64,000 nt of DNA from Elusimicrobia bacterium GWB2_63_22 (GTDB lineage: Bacteria > Elusimicrobiota > Elusimicrobia > Elusimicrobiales > UBA9959). How positions within the stretch are numbered: position 1 is the stretch's first letter; each line of letters begins with the position of its first letter. The position numbers and the translations under genes are program-made. The stretch is taken from positions 1-64,000 of the forward strand of contig MGUA01000027.1 of assembly GCA_001799735.1 (NCBI GenBank), written 5' to 3'. The notes below the pieces were generated by a model, which saw nothing but the letters and a program-made list of their open reading frames with translations, searched no databases and had not been told where the DNA came from. Below are positions 18,964 through 28,392 of the stretch, one piece after another.

Positions 18964-19896
18964 TTATTTGGCCAGCACGCCGGCTTTGTCCTTGAGGTAA
19001 CAAGCCAGGGCGATGGAATGCAGTTTGGTCATCGGCGAGTCCGTGCGGGACGGCAGGATGACTGGGATATTGGAACCGGCCAGCAGGGTGGCCGACTTCA
19101 TTCCGGCGCCGAAGAAACTCAGGCACTTGTAGACCGGGTTGGCGGCGTCCAGGTCGGGGAACAGGGCGATGTCGGTATTGCCGGGCACCACCGCGCCCTT
19201 GATGCCTTTCTCGGCCGCCAGTTCCTTGGAGAAAGAGATGTAGACGTCGTAGGGGCCTTCCACCACGCAGTTCTTTATCCGGCCTTCCTTGTTCATGTTC
19301 GCGAGCGCCTGGGCGTCCAGGGTGCTGGGGATCTTCTCGTTGACCTTCTCCACCGGGCAGACCACGGCCACGTTGGGCTTCTCCACGCCCAGCATGCGCA
19401 TCATGTCCACCGCGTTGTTGACGATCATGGCCTTCTGGTCCAGCGTCGGGGCTATCATGATGGCCGCGTCGGTGACGGCGAAGAGCTTGTGGTAGTTGGC
19501 CTGCTCGAACAGCACAAAGTGGGAGAGCACGGTGCCCTCGGCCACGGCGCCGATCTCCTTGCGCAGGATGGCCTTCATGTAGAACTTGGTGTCCACGAGG
19601 CCCTTCACCAGGAAGTCGCCCTTGCCGGCCTTCACCAGGTCCACGGCCAGGTTGCACATCTCGGCGTAGTCGGACTTGTCTATGACCTCGAAGATACCGA
19701 GGTTCAGGCCCACTTTCTTGGCCATCTCCTCCACCTGGGCTTTCGGCCCGATCAGGATGCCGCCCGAGATGATCTTGTGGTCCACGCCCATCTTGCAGGC
19801 GGTCAGCACCTCGTCGTTGTTGGCGCCGGGCACCACTATGCGGTTGGTCTGCCCCCGCACCAGGCCTAAAAGCTCGTCAAAGTTCTTGAATTTCAT
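18964..19896 (-). CDS. ptb: Phosphate butyryltransferase
   Basis: 310 aa phosphate acyltransferase: DAAIMIAPTLDQKAMIVNNAVDMM...GNTDIALFPDLDAANPVYKCLSFFG; adjacent to butyrate kinase. Confidence 0.85.
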   Translation of the reverse strand: MKFKNFDELLGLVRGQTNRIVVPGANNDEVLTACKMGVDHKIISGGILIGPKAQVEEMAKKVGLNLGIFEVIDKSDYAEMCNLAVDLVKAGKGDFLVKGLVDTKFYMKAILRKEIGAVAEGTVLSHFVLFEQANYHKLFAVTDAAIMIAPTLDQKAMIVNNAVDMMRMLGVEKPNVAVVCPVEKVNEKIPSTLDAQALANMNKEGRIKNCVVEGPYDVYISFSKELAAEKGIKGAVVPGNTDIALFPDLDAANPVYKCLSFFGAGMKSATLLAGSNIPVILPSRTDSPMTKLHSIALACYLKDKAGVLAK

Positions 19897-19931
19897 CTGT
19901 TTCCTCCGGTGTAAGTTTAAGTTGGAACAAA

Positions 19932-21050
19932 TCAATACTTCTTTATCAGGGCCGGGTGCCTGAGCGCCGTCTCGGCCGCGGTGCGCAGCGCGGTCATCTC
20001 GTCGCCGCCCGGGTAGGAGAGGATCTGCGCTATCCAGCCCACGCGCCGCTTTATCTCCGGCACCAGCACCTTGTCGTAGGCCAGCCCGCCGGTGAGCACG
20101 ATCGCGTCCACCCTGCCTTCCAGCACCGCCGCCATGGCGCCTATCTCCTTGCAGATCTGGTAGCCCATGGCGTGCACCGCCTCGCGGGCCTCGTCGCGGG
20201 TCATCTTGTCCGGGTCGATGCCGCTGCCGGGCTTGATCTCGCCGGTCAGGATGTATTTTTCCAGCGCCACGCAGTCGGAGGTGCCGGTATAGGCCACCAG
20301 GCCGCCCTGCCCCTTGAGCTTGAGCATCATGTCCTGCTTGGTGTACTTGCCGGAAAAGCACATGGCCACCAGGCCGCCGGCCGGCACGCCGCCCGAGCGC
20401 TGCGGGGTGAACGGGCCGTCGCCGTTAAGGGCGTTGTTGACGTCTATCACGCGGCCGCCCATATGGGCGCCCACGGACACGCCGCCGCCACCGTGCATGA
20501 CGATCAGCCGGCATTCCTCATAAGGCTTGCCCAGCTGTTTGGCCGCGTGGCGGGCGCAGCGCTTCTGGTTGAGCGCGTGGAAGATGGAGATGCGGGGATT
20601 TTCAGGCATGCCGGAATAGCGGGCCAGCGGCAGCATTTCGTCCACCACCACCGGGTCCGCGATGAAAGCTTTTATGCCGTTGGCGACGGCGATGTCGTGG
20701 GCGATGATGCCGCCCAGGTTGGAGGAGTGGTCGCCCAGCACGCCTTCGCGCAGGTCCGCCAGCAGGGTCTCGTCCACCGCGTAGACGCCGCCCTCTATGG
20801 GCTTTACCAGGCCGCCGCGCCCTATCACCGCGTGCAGCTCTTTCACTTCTACGCCGTGCTCCGCCAGGGCTTCCAGCGCCATCTTTTTGCGCAGGTAGAA
20901 CTGGGCGGTGATCTTCTCCCGTTCGTAGGGCTTCAGGTCTTCGGGGCTGTAGCGGACGGTCTTGTGGAAGACCTCTTTTTCGCCGCGGAAGTAACTCACT
21001 TCGTCGGAGGTCGAACCAGGGTTTATAACGAGTATATTGTAGTCGGCCAT
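19932..21050 (-). CDS. buk: Butyrate kinase
   Basis: ILVINPGSTSDEVSYF..., GRGGLVKPIEGGVYAV, HALNQKRCAR, MHGGGGVSVGAHMGGRVIDVNNALNGDGPFTPQRSGGVPAG. Confidence 0.93.
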   Translation of the reverse strand: MADYNILVINPGSTSDEVSYFRGEKEVFHKTVRYSPEDLKPYEREKITAQFYLRKKMALEALAEHGVEVKELHAVIGRGGLVKPIEGGVYAVDETLLADLREGVLGDHSSNLGGIIAHDIAVANGIKAFIADPVVVDEMLPLARYSGMPENPRISIFHALNQKRCARHAAKQLGKPYEECRLIVMHGGGGVSVGAHMGGRVIDVNNALNGDGPFTPQRSGGVPAGGLVAMCFSGKYTKQDMMLKLKGQGGLVAYTGTSDCVALEKYILTGEIKPGSGIDPDKMTRDEAREAVHAMGYQICKEIGAMAAVLEGRVDAIVLTGGLAYDKVLVPEIKRRVGWIAQILSYPGGDEMTALRTAAETALRHPALIKKY

Positions 21051-21058
21051 TTTATCCC

Positions 21059-22147
21059 CTATTTGAATTCCACGCCGTAAAGGTAGGGCGCGTTCTTTTT
21101 TTCCAGCGTCAGGAATATCTTTTTTCCGCCCTCCGCCGCGAAGCCCGGCTGTTCCTTGGCGCCATAGCAGTACTCCTCCCTGGCGCAGGCCAGCAGGACC
21201 GAAGGCTCGCCCCAGGGCCCCCAGGGGGCGGCGGCCTGCCTGGCCGCCACGCGCCCGGAGCCCGCCTCGTAATAGACGGCCAGGTAAGCTTTCAGGTAGT
21301 CGTTGTAGGAAACGGAAAATTCTTCCGGCATGTCCCCCAGCACTTCGGAAGCCTCGGACACGTCGGCGGTCCAGGCGGCCGAGGAGCCTTCAGCCGTGTA
21401 GTACTCGTATTTTTCGCGCGCCAGCAGGTGCTCCGGCTTTACGCGCGCCAGTTCCGCGCCGTACTCGCCCGGGGAAACGGAGGCGCGGCCGTAGACGTAA
21501 ACCCAGCCGTCCTCGTCCGCCCAGAGCGCAGAACCGAAGGCCGGCTCGATGTCGTTCCACAGGGAATAGCGGCCGTCGCGGCGCGCTTTGGCGTAAGGCC
21601 CGGCGGGGTTTTCCGACGAGGCCAGACCCTGGCCCACGCGGAAATAATCGTACGGGTCGGGGCCGAAATTATTCATGATGGAATAAAAAACGTAGCAGCG
21701 CCCGCCCGCGCAGAGGCCGGAGCGGGGCCAGAACTTGCGCACCTGGGTGTACTCCTTGAGGTCGCCCGAGAGCAGCGGCAGCGGCCAGTTGTTCTCGTCG
21801 GCGACGTAGCGGAAGTCGCCGGCCTGGGAGTAAGGGTCGGTGGATGCGGCTATGGCCGCGGCCCCGTCTATGATGCCCCACACCGGGGTCTGGCCGTCGG
21901 CCTTCACTTCCCCGGCCCAGACGTTATTGAGCAGCCAGAGCGTGCGCCCGTCAGGCAGCGGCATGGAGAAGTTGCCGCCCCGGCCCACCACGGCGCCGGT
22001 GGAAACGACGGCCGGCAGCAGCGCCGTGCCGCTGGAAACCGAGAATTCCGGCAGGCCGCTCTTCTGGGCGGCGCGCGCCTGGGCGCAGCAGAACAGCAGC
22101 GCGAGGGCGGCGGCGCCGGGAACGGCTTTTTTAAGGTCGAACCGCAT
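21059..22147 (-). CDS. Secreted protein with beta-propeller (DUF4185/GH43-like) character
   Basis: Signal peptide from ATG 22147; GRGGNFSMPLPDGRTLWLLNNVW, YVFYSIMNNFG, DEDGWVYVYGR. Confidence 0.5.
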   Translation of the reverse strand: MRFDLKKAVPGAAALALLFCCAQARAAQKSGLPEFSVSSGTALLPAVVSTGAVVGRGGNFSMPLPDGRTLWLLNNVWAGEVKADGQTPVWGIIDGAAAIAASTDPYSQAGDFRYVADENNWPLPLLSGDLKEYTQVRKFWPRSGLCAGGRCYVFYSIMNNFGPDPYDYFRVGQGLASSENPAGPYAKARRDGRYSLWNDIEPAFGSALWADEDGWVYVYGRASVSPGEYGAELARVKPEHLLAREKYEYYTAEGSSAAWTADVSEASEVLGDMPEEFSVSYNDYLKAYLAVYYEAGSGRVAARQAAAPWGPWGEPSVLLACAREEYCYGAKEQPGFAAEGGKKIFLTLEKKNAPYLYGVEFK

Positions 22148-22251
22148 TTTTTCTCCGGGACTGGGACAGAACGTCTTACTAGAATACAATTTATAATATA
22201 ATAGAAACCGCGGCCCTTGCAAATTGGGCCTTTTCTGTAACATATTAGTCA

Positions 22252-22279
22252 TTGATTTTTAACCGGGCTCTGATAGACT
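22252..22279 (+). promoter_or_regulatory. Putative promoter TTGATT-N16-TAGACT(ATA)
   Basis: Same architecture as three others; -10 ends 6 nt before the ATG. Confidence 0.5.
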
Positions 22280-22285
22280 ATAAAC

Positions 22286-25200
22286 ATGTTCCCGCGGATA
22301 AAGACCCTTATTGCGGCCGCCTGCCTCCTGGCAGCGGCTGTTTCCGCGCGCGCGACTAACCTGGCCCCCTATACTTCCGCCACCAGCACCGGCAGCGCCA
22401 ACTTCGCCTGGTCCGCGGGGGCCGGCGGCCCTTACACAGCGGTGATCTCGGACACCAACACCTTCATAACCTACATCTCCAGCAATAACAATGTCGCTTC
22501 CACCTCCATCGGCTACCCGGGCCTCGTCAAAGATGTCACGTACTACTTCAAAGTCAGGAGGACGGCCGAACTCGAAAGTGAGTACGCACAGACCTCCACC
22601 GCCACCTGGGCCAGCGCTCCTTCCGGGATCTTTTCGGCCCCGGTCTTTTTCAGCGCCTACGCCCCGTACAGCGCCACGGCCAGCATAGGCTGGAACGTCA
22701 ACGGCAACCCCGAATGGACCAACTACGAACTCGCTTTCGCGGATAACGCCTCCTTTACCGGGCAGACCGTCCGCCAGTACATCAGCCCGCACGGGGCCCC
22801 GCTGGCCGTAGGCGGGCTCGACGCCAATTCCGTCTACTATTTCAAAGTCAGGACCCGCGCGGCAAGCGGGACCATAAGCGCCTACACCCCGTACATCTCC
22901 ACCGCCACCCTCTCCATAGTCCCGGACAACATCGCCGGCTCCGTCTTCGAGAGCAGCGCCGCCGTCTCCTGGGTCCCGGTCGACGGCACGGGGGCCGAAA
23001 GTTCGGAGGGCTACCGCCTGATCGTTTCCACCTCGGAGCTGCTGGACCCGCTGGTTATAAACTGGTCCACTCCCGACGACACCCTCGCCTCCACCGCCAC
23101 GGCGGCCGGCTCCCTCAACCGCAACACCACCTACTACTATAAAATGGGGTCCCTGAACGTGGCCGGGGAGCCCAACTACGACGAGATGCGCTATTTCACC
23201 ACGCTGGCGGCGAAGCCGGCTAACCTGGCCCGTCTCGCCATGACCGACGCCGAGGCTACGCTGGGCTGGACGGCCCTGCCGCCGGGGGCCGGTTCTAATT
23301 CGGCGCTGGGCTACAGGCTGGAAGCCTCTACCACTAATTTCAACGGGACCGGCGTGCTGCACTCCTCGGTGTCCTACGGCGTGGCCCTGAGCACGCTGAC
23401 CATAACCACCTTGGAGGCCAACACCACCTACTACCTCAGGACCTCCTCGCTGAACCTGGCGTATAACCCCAACCACACGGCGTCAGTTTCCTCCATAACC
23501 CTGGCGCTGCCGCTGGACCCGCACCCTTCGCTGACGGCCGTCTACCCGGACGCCCAGTACATGCTGATAGACTTCACCCCGCTCGAGGTCACGCCGCAGG
23601 CCTTCTCCTGCCAGGGCTACAGGGTGGAGGCCACCACCGGGACTTTCGGCGGCACGGCGCCCGTCTTCTCCTCCACCACCTACGACAACCAGGCGGAATT
23701 CCTGCGGATAGAGGGCCTGGCCCCGAACAACGTCTACCAGCTGCGCATCGCGACCCTCAACTGGGAGCGCACGCCCAACTACACCTCGCTGACCTCCACG
23801 CGCACCCATATCCCCGGCTACCTGCAGAACGTCACGCTGGACCATGTCTGGAGCTCCAGCGCCGTGGTGAGCTTCGATTCGGGCATAGCCAACGAGGGGC
23901 ATGTGGCCCAGGCCTCGCCGGACCGCTTTTTCGAGAGCCAGAACATCACCGTGACCACGCCGAACACGGCCGCCACGACCATGAACATCATCGGCCTCGA
24001 TCCCAACACCACCTACTACTACAGGGTGGGCGCCCTGTACAACGGCGCCACCGTCTACACCAACACCACCCCGGATATGCGCCAGACCCTGCCGGTGCGG
24101 GTTACCGGCGTAAACGTCAGTTCCGTGTTCTACTCCAGCGTTACGGCCTCGTGGACCCCCCTCTCGCAGGCGTCCCAACTGCTGGACGCGAACAGCTACC
24201 TGCTGGAGGTCGCCGCCACGCCCGCCTTCTCCACGGTACTCTCCTCTTCACGCACCTTCGAGATCCCCCTGGGCAGCCTTACCATAAGCGGCCTCGCGCC
24301 CAACACCACTTATTATTTCCGGCACGGCAGCGTCAACGAACAGGGCTACGCCAACTATACCGCGGTCCATTCCACCGCCACGCTGGCCAACCCGCCGACC
24401 CCGCAGGCCTTCGGCCTCACGCCGGCCTCCATTAACCTGACCTGGCTGGCCAACTCCAATCCGGCCGACACCCTCTACTATGTGGAGATGGCCGACAACC
24501 CGGGCTACGCCCCGGCGGAAGTCTCTTCCACCACGGCGCTTTCCTCCGCCACTTTCTCCGGCCTGGCGCCCAACACAATCTACTACTCGCGCGTTACGGC
24601 CATAAACAGGATGCAGCGCCGCACCCCCGTGGTTAACTTCTCGCCCATGGCCACCGGCGCCCACCACCCGGCGGCGGCGGCCACCACCGGGGTAGGCGTG
24701 ACCGGCCTTACGGCGAACTGGACCGAGGGCGGCAACACCCCCCTCATCACCAGCTACCAGGCGCAGATCTCCTCCTCCTCCGATTTCTCCGGCCTCATGC
24801 TGTCCTCGGTCACCAAGAACCTCTACGCCTCCTTCGAAGGCCTGGTCTCGGACGCCAGCTATTACCTGCGCGTCTCGGCCCTGAACCTCAGCGGCGTGCC
24901 TACCGACCCGCCGGTCTCGCTGGGCAACGCGCTGACGCTGCCGGCCACCGCCTATATACTGCCCTGGCAGGACACTTTCTCCGGTCTCCTGACAGACGGC
25001 TTCACGTTGAACTGGGCCTCCAACGGCAACTCCTCCCACACCGTCTACCAGGTGCAGGCCTCCACGGCGCCCGACTTCTCGGTCATAAATTCCTCCATCG
25101 CCGCGCAGGGGCTCGCCTGCTCCTTCGCCGACCTGCAGGTCTACACCACCTACTGGGTACGCCTGCGGGCCATGGGCCAGAGCGGCGTCCTTTCGGCTTT

Positions 25201-25942
25201 CGAGGAGGCCGGCTCCACCCGGACGCTCCTGTCCTCCCAGATGAACGTCAGCGCCCAGCTGAACAACCTTATCACGCTGGAAACCTCCTACGGCACCATC
25301 TCCGTTCTGGTGCCCCGCGGCGCCATCGGCGGCGCCACGCGCCTGACCATCATGCCGTCCACGTTCACCCTGCCGGGGCCGCAGTCGGCCGTGGCCGAGC
25401 TCACGCCCACCGGCATAGGCCTGATAGTGAACTATTTCCCGCCGACCCTGGTCCTCAACACCATCACCATCACCCTGCCCTACAGGATCGCCGACCTGCC
25501 GGCCGCGATGCAGTCGGACAGGTCCAAGCTCATCCTCGCCCTCTACGACGAGGTCCACGGGATATGGGTGCCGCTGCCTTCCGTCTCCGACACGGCCAAC
25601 AACCAGGTGATAGCCCAGACCTGGCACCTGTCCACTTTCCAGATCATGCAGACGCAGCCGGCGGCCGCGCTCTCCAACGTAAAGATCTACCCCAACCCCT
25701 ACCGGCCCAACTCCGTGTCCGACGTCATGCATTTCATCAACATGCCCCCGCTGGCGAAGGTGAAGATCTACACTTTCGTCGGGGAGCTGGTGCGCGAGAT
25801 CAGGGCGGACGTCAACGGCATGGCCCACTGGGACGGGCTCAACGACGCCGGCCGCAAGGTGGCCAGCGGCGTCTACATAGCTTTCATCCAGTCCAGGGAC
25901 AAGAGGAGCCAGAAGAGTTTTAAAGTGGCGATAGAGAGATAA
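22286..25942 (+). CDS. Giant secreted fibronectin type III repeat protein with FlgD-Ig-like C-terminal domain
   Basis: 1218 aa; repeated GL.PNTTYY.R...LN units; C-terminus NVKIYPNPYRPN...VKIYTFVGELVREI...WDGLNDAGRKVASGVYIAFI. Confidence 0.88.
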   Translation: MFPRIKTLIAAACLLAAAVSARATNLAPYTSATSTGSANFAWSAGAGGPYTAVISDTNTFITYISSNNNVASTSIGYPGLVKDVTYYFKVRRTAELESEYAQTSTATWASAPSGIFSAPVFFSAYAPYSATASIGWNVNGNPEWTNYELAFADNASFTGQTVRQYISPHGAPLAVGGLDANSVYYFKVRTRAASGTISAYTPYISTATLSIVPDNIAGSVFESSAAVSWVPVDGTGAESSEGYRLIVSTSELLDPLVINWSTPDDTLASTATAAGSLNRNTTYYYKMGSLNVAGEPNYDEMRYFTTLAAKPANLARLAMTDAEATLGWTALPPGAGSNSALGYRLEASTTNFNGTGVLHSSVSYGVALSTLTITTLEANTTYYLRTSSLNLAYNPNHTASVSSITLALPLDPHPSLTAVYPDAQYMLIDFTPLEVTPQAFSCQGYRVEATTGTFGGTAPVFSSTTYDNQAEFLRIEGLAPNNVYQLRIATLNWERTPNYTSLTSTRTHIPGYLQNVTLDHVWSSSAVVSFDSGIANEGHVAQASPDRFFESQNITVTTPNTAATTMNIIGLDPNTTYYYRVGALYNGATVYTNTTPDMRQTLPVRVTGVNVSSVFYSSVTASWTPLSQASQLLDANSYLLEVAATPAFSTVLSSSRTFEIPLGSLTISGLAPNTTYYFRHGSVNEQGYANYTAVHSTATLANPPTPQAFGLTPASINLTWLANSNPADTLYYVEMADNPGYAPAEVSSTTALSSATFSGLAPNTIYYSRVTAINRMQRRTPVVNFSPMATGAHHPAAAATTGVGVTGLTANWTEGGNTPLITSYQAQISSSSDFSGLMLSSVTKNLYASFEGLVSDASYYLRVSALNLSGVPTDPPVSLGNALTLPATAYILPWQDTFSGLLTDGFTLNWASNGNSSHTVYQVQASTAPDFSVINSSIAAQGLACSFADLQVYTTYWVRLRAMGQSGVLSAFEEAGSTRTLLSSQMNVSAQLNNLITLETSYGTISVLVPRGAIGGATRLTIMPSTFTLPGPQSAVAELTPTGIGLIVNYFPPTLVLNTITITLPYRIADLPAAMQSDRSKLILALYDEVHGIWVPLPSVSDTANNQVIAQTWHLSTFQIMQTQPAAALSNVKIYPNPYRPNSVSDVMHFINMPPLAKVKIYTFVGELVREIRADVNGMAHWDGLNDAGRKVASGVYIAFIQSRDKRSQKSFKVAIER

Positions 25943-25943
25943 T

Positions 25944-26927
25944 ATGCTGACCAGGAGGGACCAGAGCTACGTTGGGGCGGCTTTAATGCCGGCCCTGCTG
26001 CTTTGCGCCGCCCTGCTGCCCGCCCCCGCCGCGGCCCAGGGCTTCGACGCCGGCTCGGCCGGCACCGCCTCCGCCCAGTTCCTCAAGGTCGCCTCCGGCG
26101 CCCGCGGCGCCGCCCTGGGCGAGGCCTACTCCGCGCTGGCCGACGACGCTTTCGCGCTGGACTGGAACCCGGCCGGCCTGATAAACGTGAAGAGCAACTC
26201 CATGGTCTTCATGCACTCCCCCTACCTGGCGGGCACCTTCGTGGACTACTTCGCCTACGCCGAAACCGCCGGCGACGTGGGCGCCTGGGGCGTTTCGTTC
26301 AAGTACATGAACTACGGCAAGATCAGCGAGACCGATTCGAGCGGCCTGGAGATAGGCACCTTCAGCCCTTACGACTCGGCCCTCAACGTCGGCTTCTCCT
26401 GCTACATCACCGGCTTCAACAAGGACCCGGAGGAGCGGTTCGTGCTGGGCGCCACCGGCAAGTTCGTGCGCTCGCAGATCAAGGGCTCGGACAACACCGT
26501 CTCCGCCGACATCGGCCTGATAATGCCCTACATGTTCGACAACCGCTTCCGCCTCAGCCTGGCCGCCCAGAACATAATGGGCACCCTGCGCTACGACAAG
26601 GAGGAGGCCACCCTCCCCCTCATCCTCCGGCTGGGCAGCGCCACCAGCCTCACCGATCATTTCACGATCACCGCCGATGTGGTGGCTACCCGGGACAACC
26701 TGCCGTTCCTGGCCATGGGCGGAGAGCTGAAGCTGCCCGCGAGCGAAGAGACAGACGTCTTCCTGCGCAGCGGCTTCAACACAAGGGCCATCTCCGATAT
26801 AGGCGGCACCCGCAACGTCGCCATGGGCGCCGGCGTGCGCTACAAGGCCTACTGGGTGGACTACGCTTTCTCCCCGTTCGGCGACCTGGGCTCGGTGCAC
26901 CGCATCTCCGCCGCTATCACCTTCTAA
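25944..26927 (+). CDS. PorV/PorQ (UPF0164-like) outer membrane protein
   Basis: AQFLKVASGARGAALGEAYSALADDAFALDWNPAGLINV; 1-nt gap after the FN3/FlgD-Ig gene. Confidence 0.88.
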   Translation: MLTRRDQSYVGAALMPALLLCAALLPAPAAAQGFDAGSAGTASAQFLKVASGARGAALGEAYSALADDAFALDWNPAGLINVKSNSMVFMHSPYLAGTFVDYFAYAETAGDVGAWGVSFKYMNYGKISETDSSGLEIGTFSPYDSALNVGFSCYITGFNKDPEERFVLGATGKFVRSQIKGSDNTVSADIGLIMPYMFDNRFRLSLAAQNIMGTLRYDKEEATLPLILRLGSATSLTDHFTITADVVATRDNLPFLAMGGELKLPASEETDVFLRSGFNTRAISDIGGTRNVAMGAGVRYKAYWVDYAFSPFGDLGSVHRISAAITF

Positions 26928-26942
26928 GCTGCTCCCGCCAAT

Positions 26943-26975
26943 AAAAAAGCCCGGCTGACCCGGGCTTTTTTATTT
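26943..26975 (+). terminator. Rho-independent terminator (bidirectional-looking)
   Basis: AAAAAAGCCCGGCTGACCCGGGCTTTTTTATTTT. Confidence 0.85.
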
Positions 26976-26987
26976 TGGTCGGCCGGC

Positions 26988-28238
26988 CTAGCGCCCGGCT
27001 TCCCCCTCGCGTTTGGCGGTAAGCGGGAAGGACATTATGAGCCAGGCCCCGGAGAAGACCACGCCCAGCGCGGGGTAGAAGCCGGGCGCTATGGAGCCGG
27101 CGGCTTTCAGCGCGGAAACCCAGAACGCGGTCACGCCCTTGGCGAAGCGGTAGGTGAAGGCGTCCGCCACCTGCTTGGCGCGGTAGCGCGTGTCGTAGGA
27201 GAACGGGATGTAGAGCGTCTCCTTGGACGCCCGGAAGATGGAATAGTCCATGCCCTTGAACAGGAGGAAGGCCGTGGAGGCCAGGCCGAGCGAGGGGTAG
27301 AGGAACAGCAGCAGGCAGGAGACTATATGCACCGCCGGGATGGCGGTGAGGATGCCGCGGCGCGGGATGTAGCGCAGCAGCAGCGGCGTGAGCAGGAACT
27401 GCATGGAGAACGAGAAGATGTTCACGTTCATCCAGAAAGTGCCCATGTAGGCCGTCCGCTCGTCCTTGCCCGGGATGAAGTCCTGCACCAGCTGGGTAAA
27501 GCGGAAGTCCAGCGCGGTGGCCACCACCTGCGCGGAGAAGATGATGAAGGCGATGAACAGCACGGTGCGGTTCTCACGCAGGATGCTCAGGTGCAGGTGG
27601 CCTTTCTTGCCGCCGGCCTCGTCCGCGGCCGGCTTGGGCTCCCCGGCTTTGCCGTAGGCCAGCCAGAACAGCGCGGCGGCCGGCAGGATCATAACGGCCG
27701 CGAAAAGGACAAACAGGTCGGTGCCGAGCCCCATGACATAATGGCCGATCAGCCAGCCGCCGGTGAGGGACCCCAGCGCCCCGAGGCCGGCCACGGGGCC
27801 GTTGAAGACCTTCCCCTCCTCGTCCTTCAGGACGCTGTTGATGAAGGACCAGTACTGTTCGGAGATGATCACCACGTAGGATTCTTTGAAGACGAGCAGG
27901 AAGAAGGCGAACCAGCGGCCGGCTACCCCGAGCAGGGCCCAGGCCAGCGCGAAGAAGGCCGCGCTGCCGAGCATGGAGACGGCCATGGCTTTTTTTGCGC
28001 CGTAAGCCGAGAGCATGCGCCCGTAGCCGTAGATCATGGCGGCCATCATGAACGGCACGCAGGCGATGGCGTAGGGCTTGTACTCGGCCCCGAAGTGCTC
28101 CATGAAGATGGCTTCGGCGGGCGAGCGGATGAATTCGTAGCCGCAGAAAAGGAACATGGCCGACAGGCCGCCCAGGAAGACCGCCACGGCCACGTGCCGG
28201 CCCCGTTCAGTTCTTAACGCCGCGAGAAGTGTGCTCAT
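26988..28238 (-). CDS. NTT/Npt-like nucleotide carrier or related MFS transporter
   Basis: About 12 TM segments; FRASKETLYIPFSYDTRYRAKQVADAFTYRFAKG resembles the KE.LY.P...YKAK..ID motif of the ATP/ADP carrier family. Confidence 0.65.
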   Translation of the reverse strand: MSTLLAALRTERGRHVAVAVFLGGLSAMFLFCGYEFIRSPAEAIFMEHFGAEYKPYAIACVPFMMAAMIYGYGRMLSAYGAKKAMAVSMLGSAAFFALAWALLGVAGRWFAFFLLVFKESYVVIISEQYWSFINSVLKDEEGKVFNGPVAGLGALGSLTGGWLIGHYVMGLGTDLFVLFAAVMILPAAALFWLAYGKAGEPKPAADEAGGKKGHLHLSILRENRTVLFIAFIIFSAQVVATALDFRFTQLVQDFIPGKDERTAYMGTFWMNVNIFSFSMQFLLTPLLLRYIPRRGILTAIPAVHIVSCLLLFLYPSLGLASTAFLLFKGMDYSIFRASKETLYIPFSYDTRYRAKQVADAFTYRFAKGVTAFWVSALKAAGSIAPGFYPALGVVFSGAWLIMSFPLTAKREGEAGR

Positions 28239-28392
28239 TGTTCTGATATTATCCCAAATAAGCCCCCCGCCCACAAAACTCCCTGGCGGCACAAGCCTGA
28301 AAAGCAAGAGCCCGCGGACACCCGTATTATAAGGGGCCGCGGACTCAGTGATATTCTAGCAGACGCCGGGCTATTGTCAAGCCCCCCGGGGG

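Noticed and set aside
22286-26927. Calling a complete type IX secretion system
   Set aside because: Only PorV-like and YPNP/FlgD-Ig-like parts are visible; no core por/gld genes in the window.
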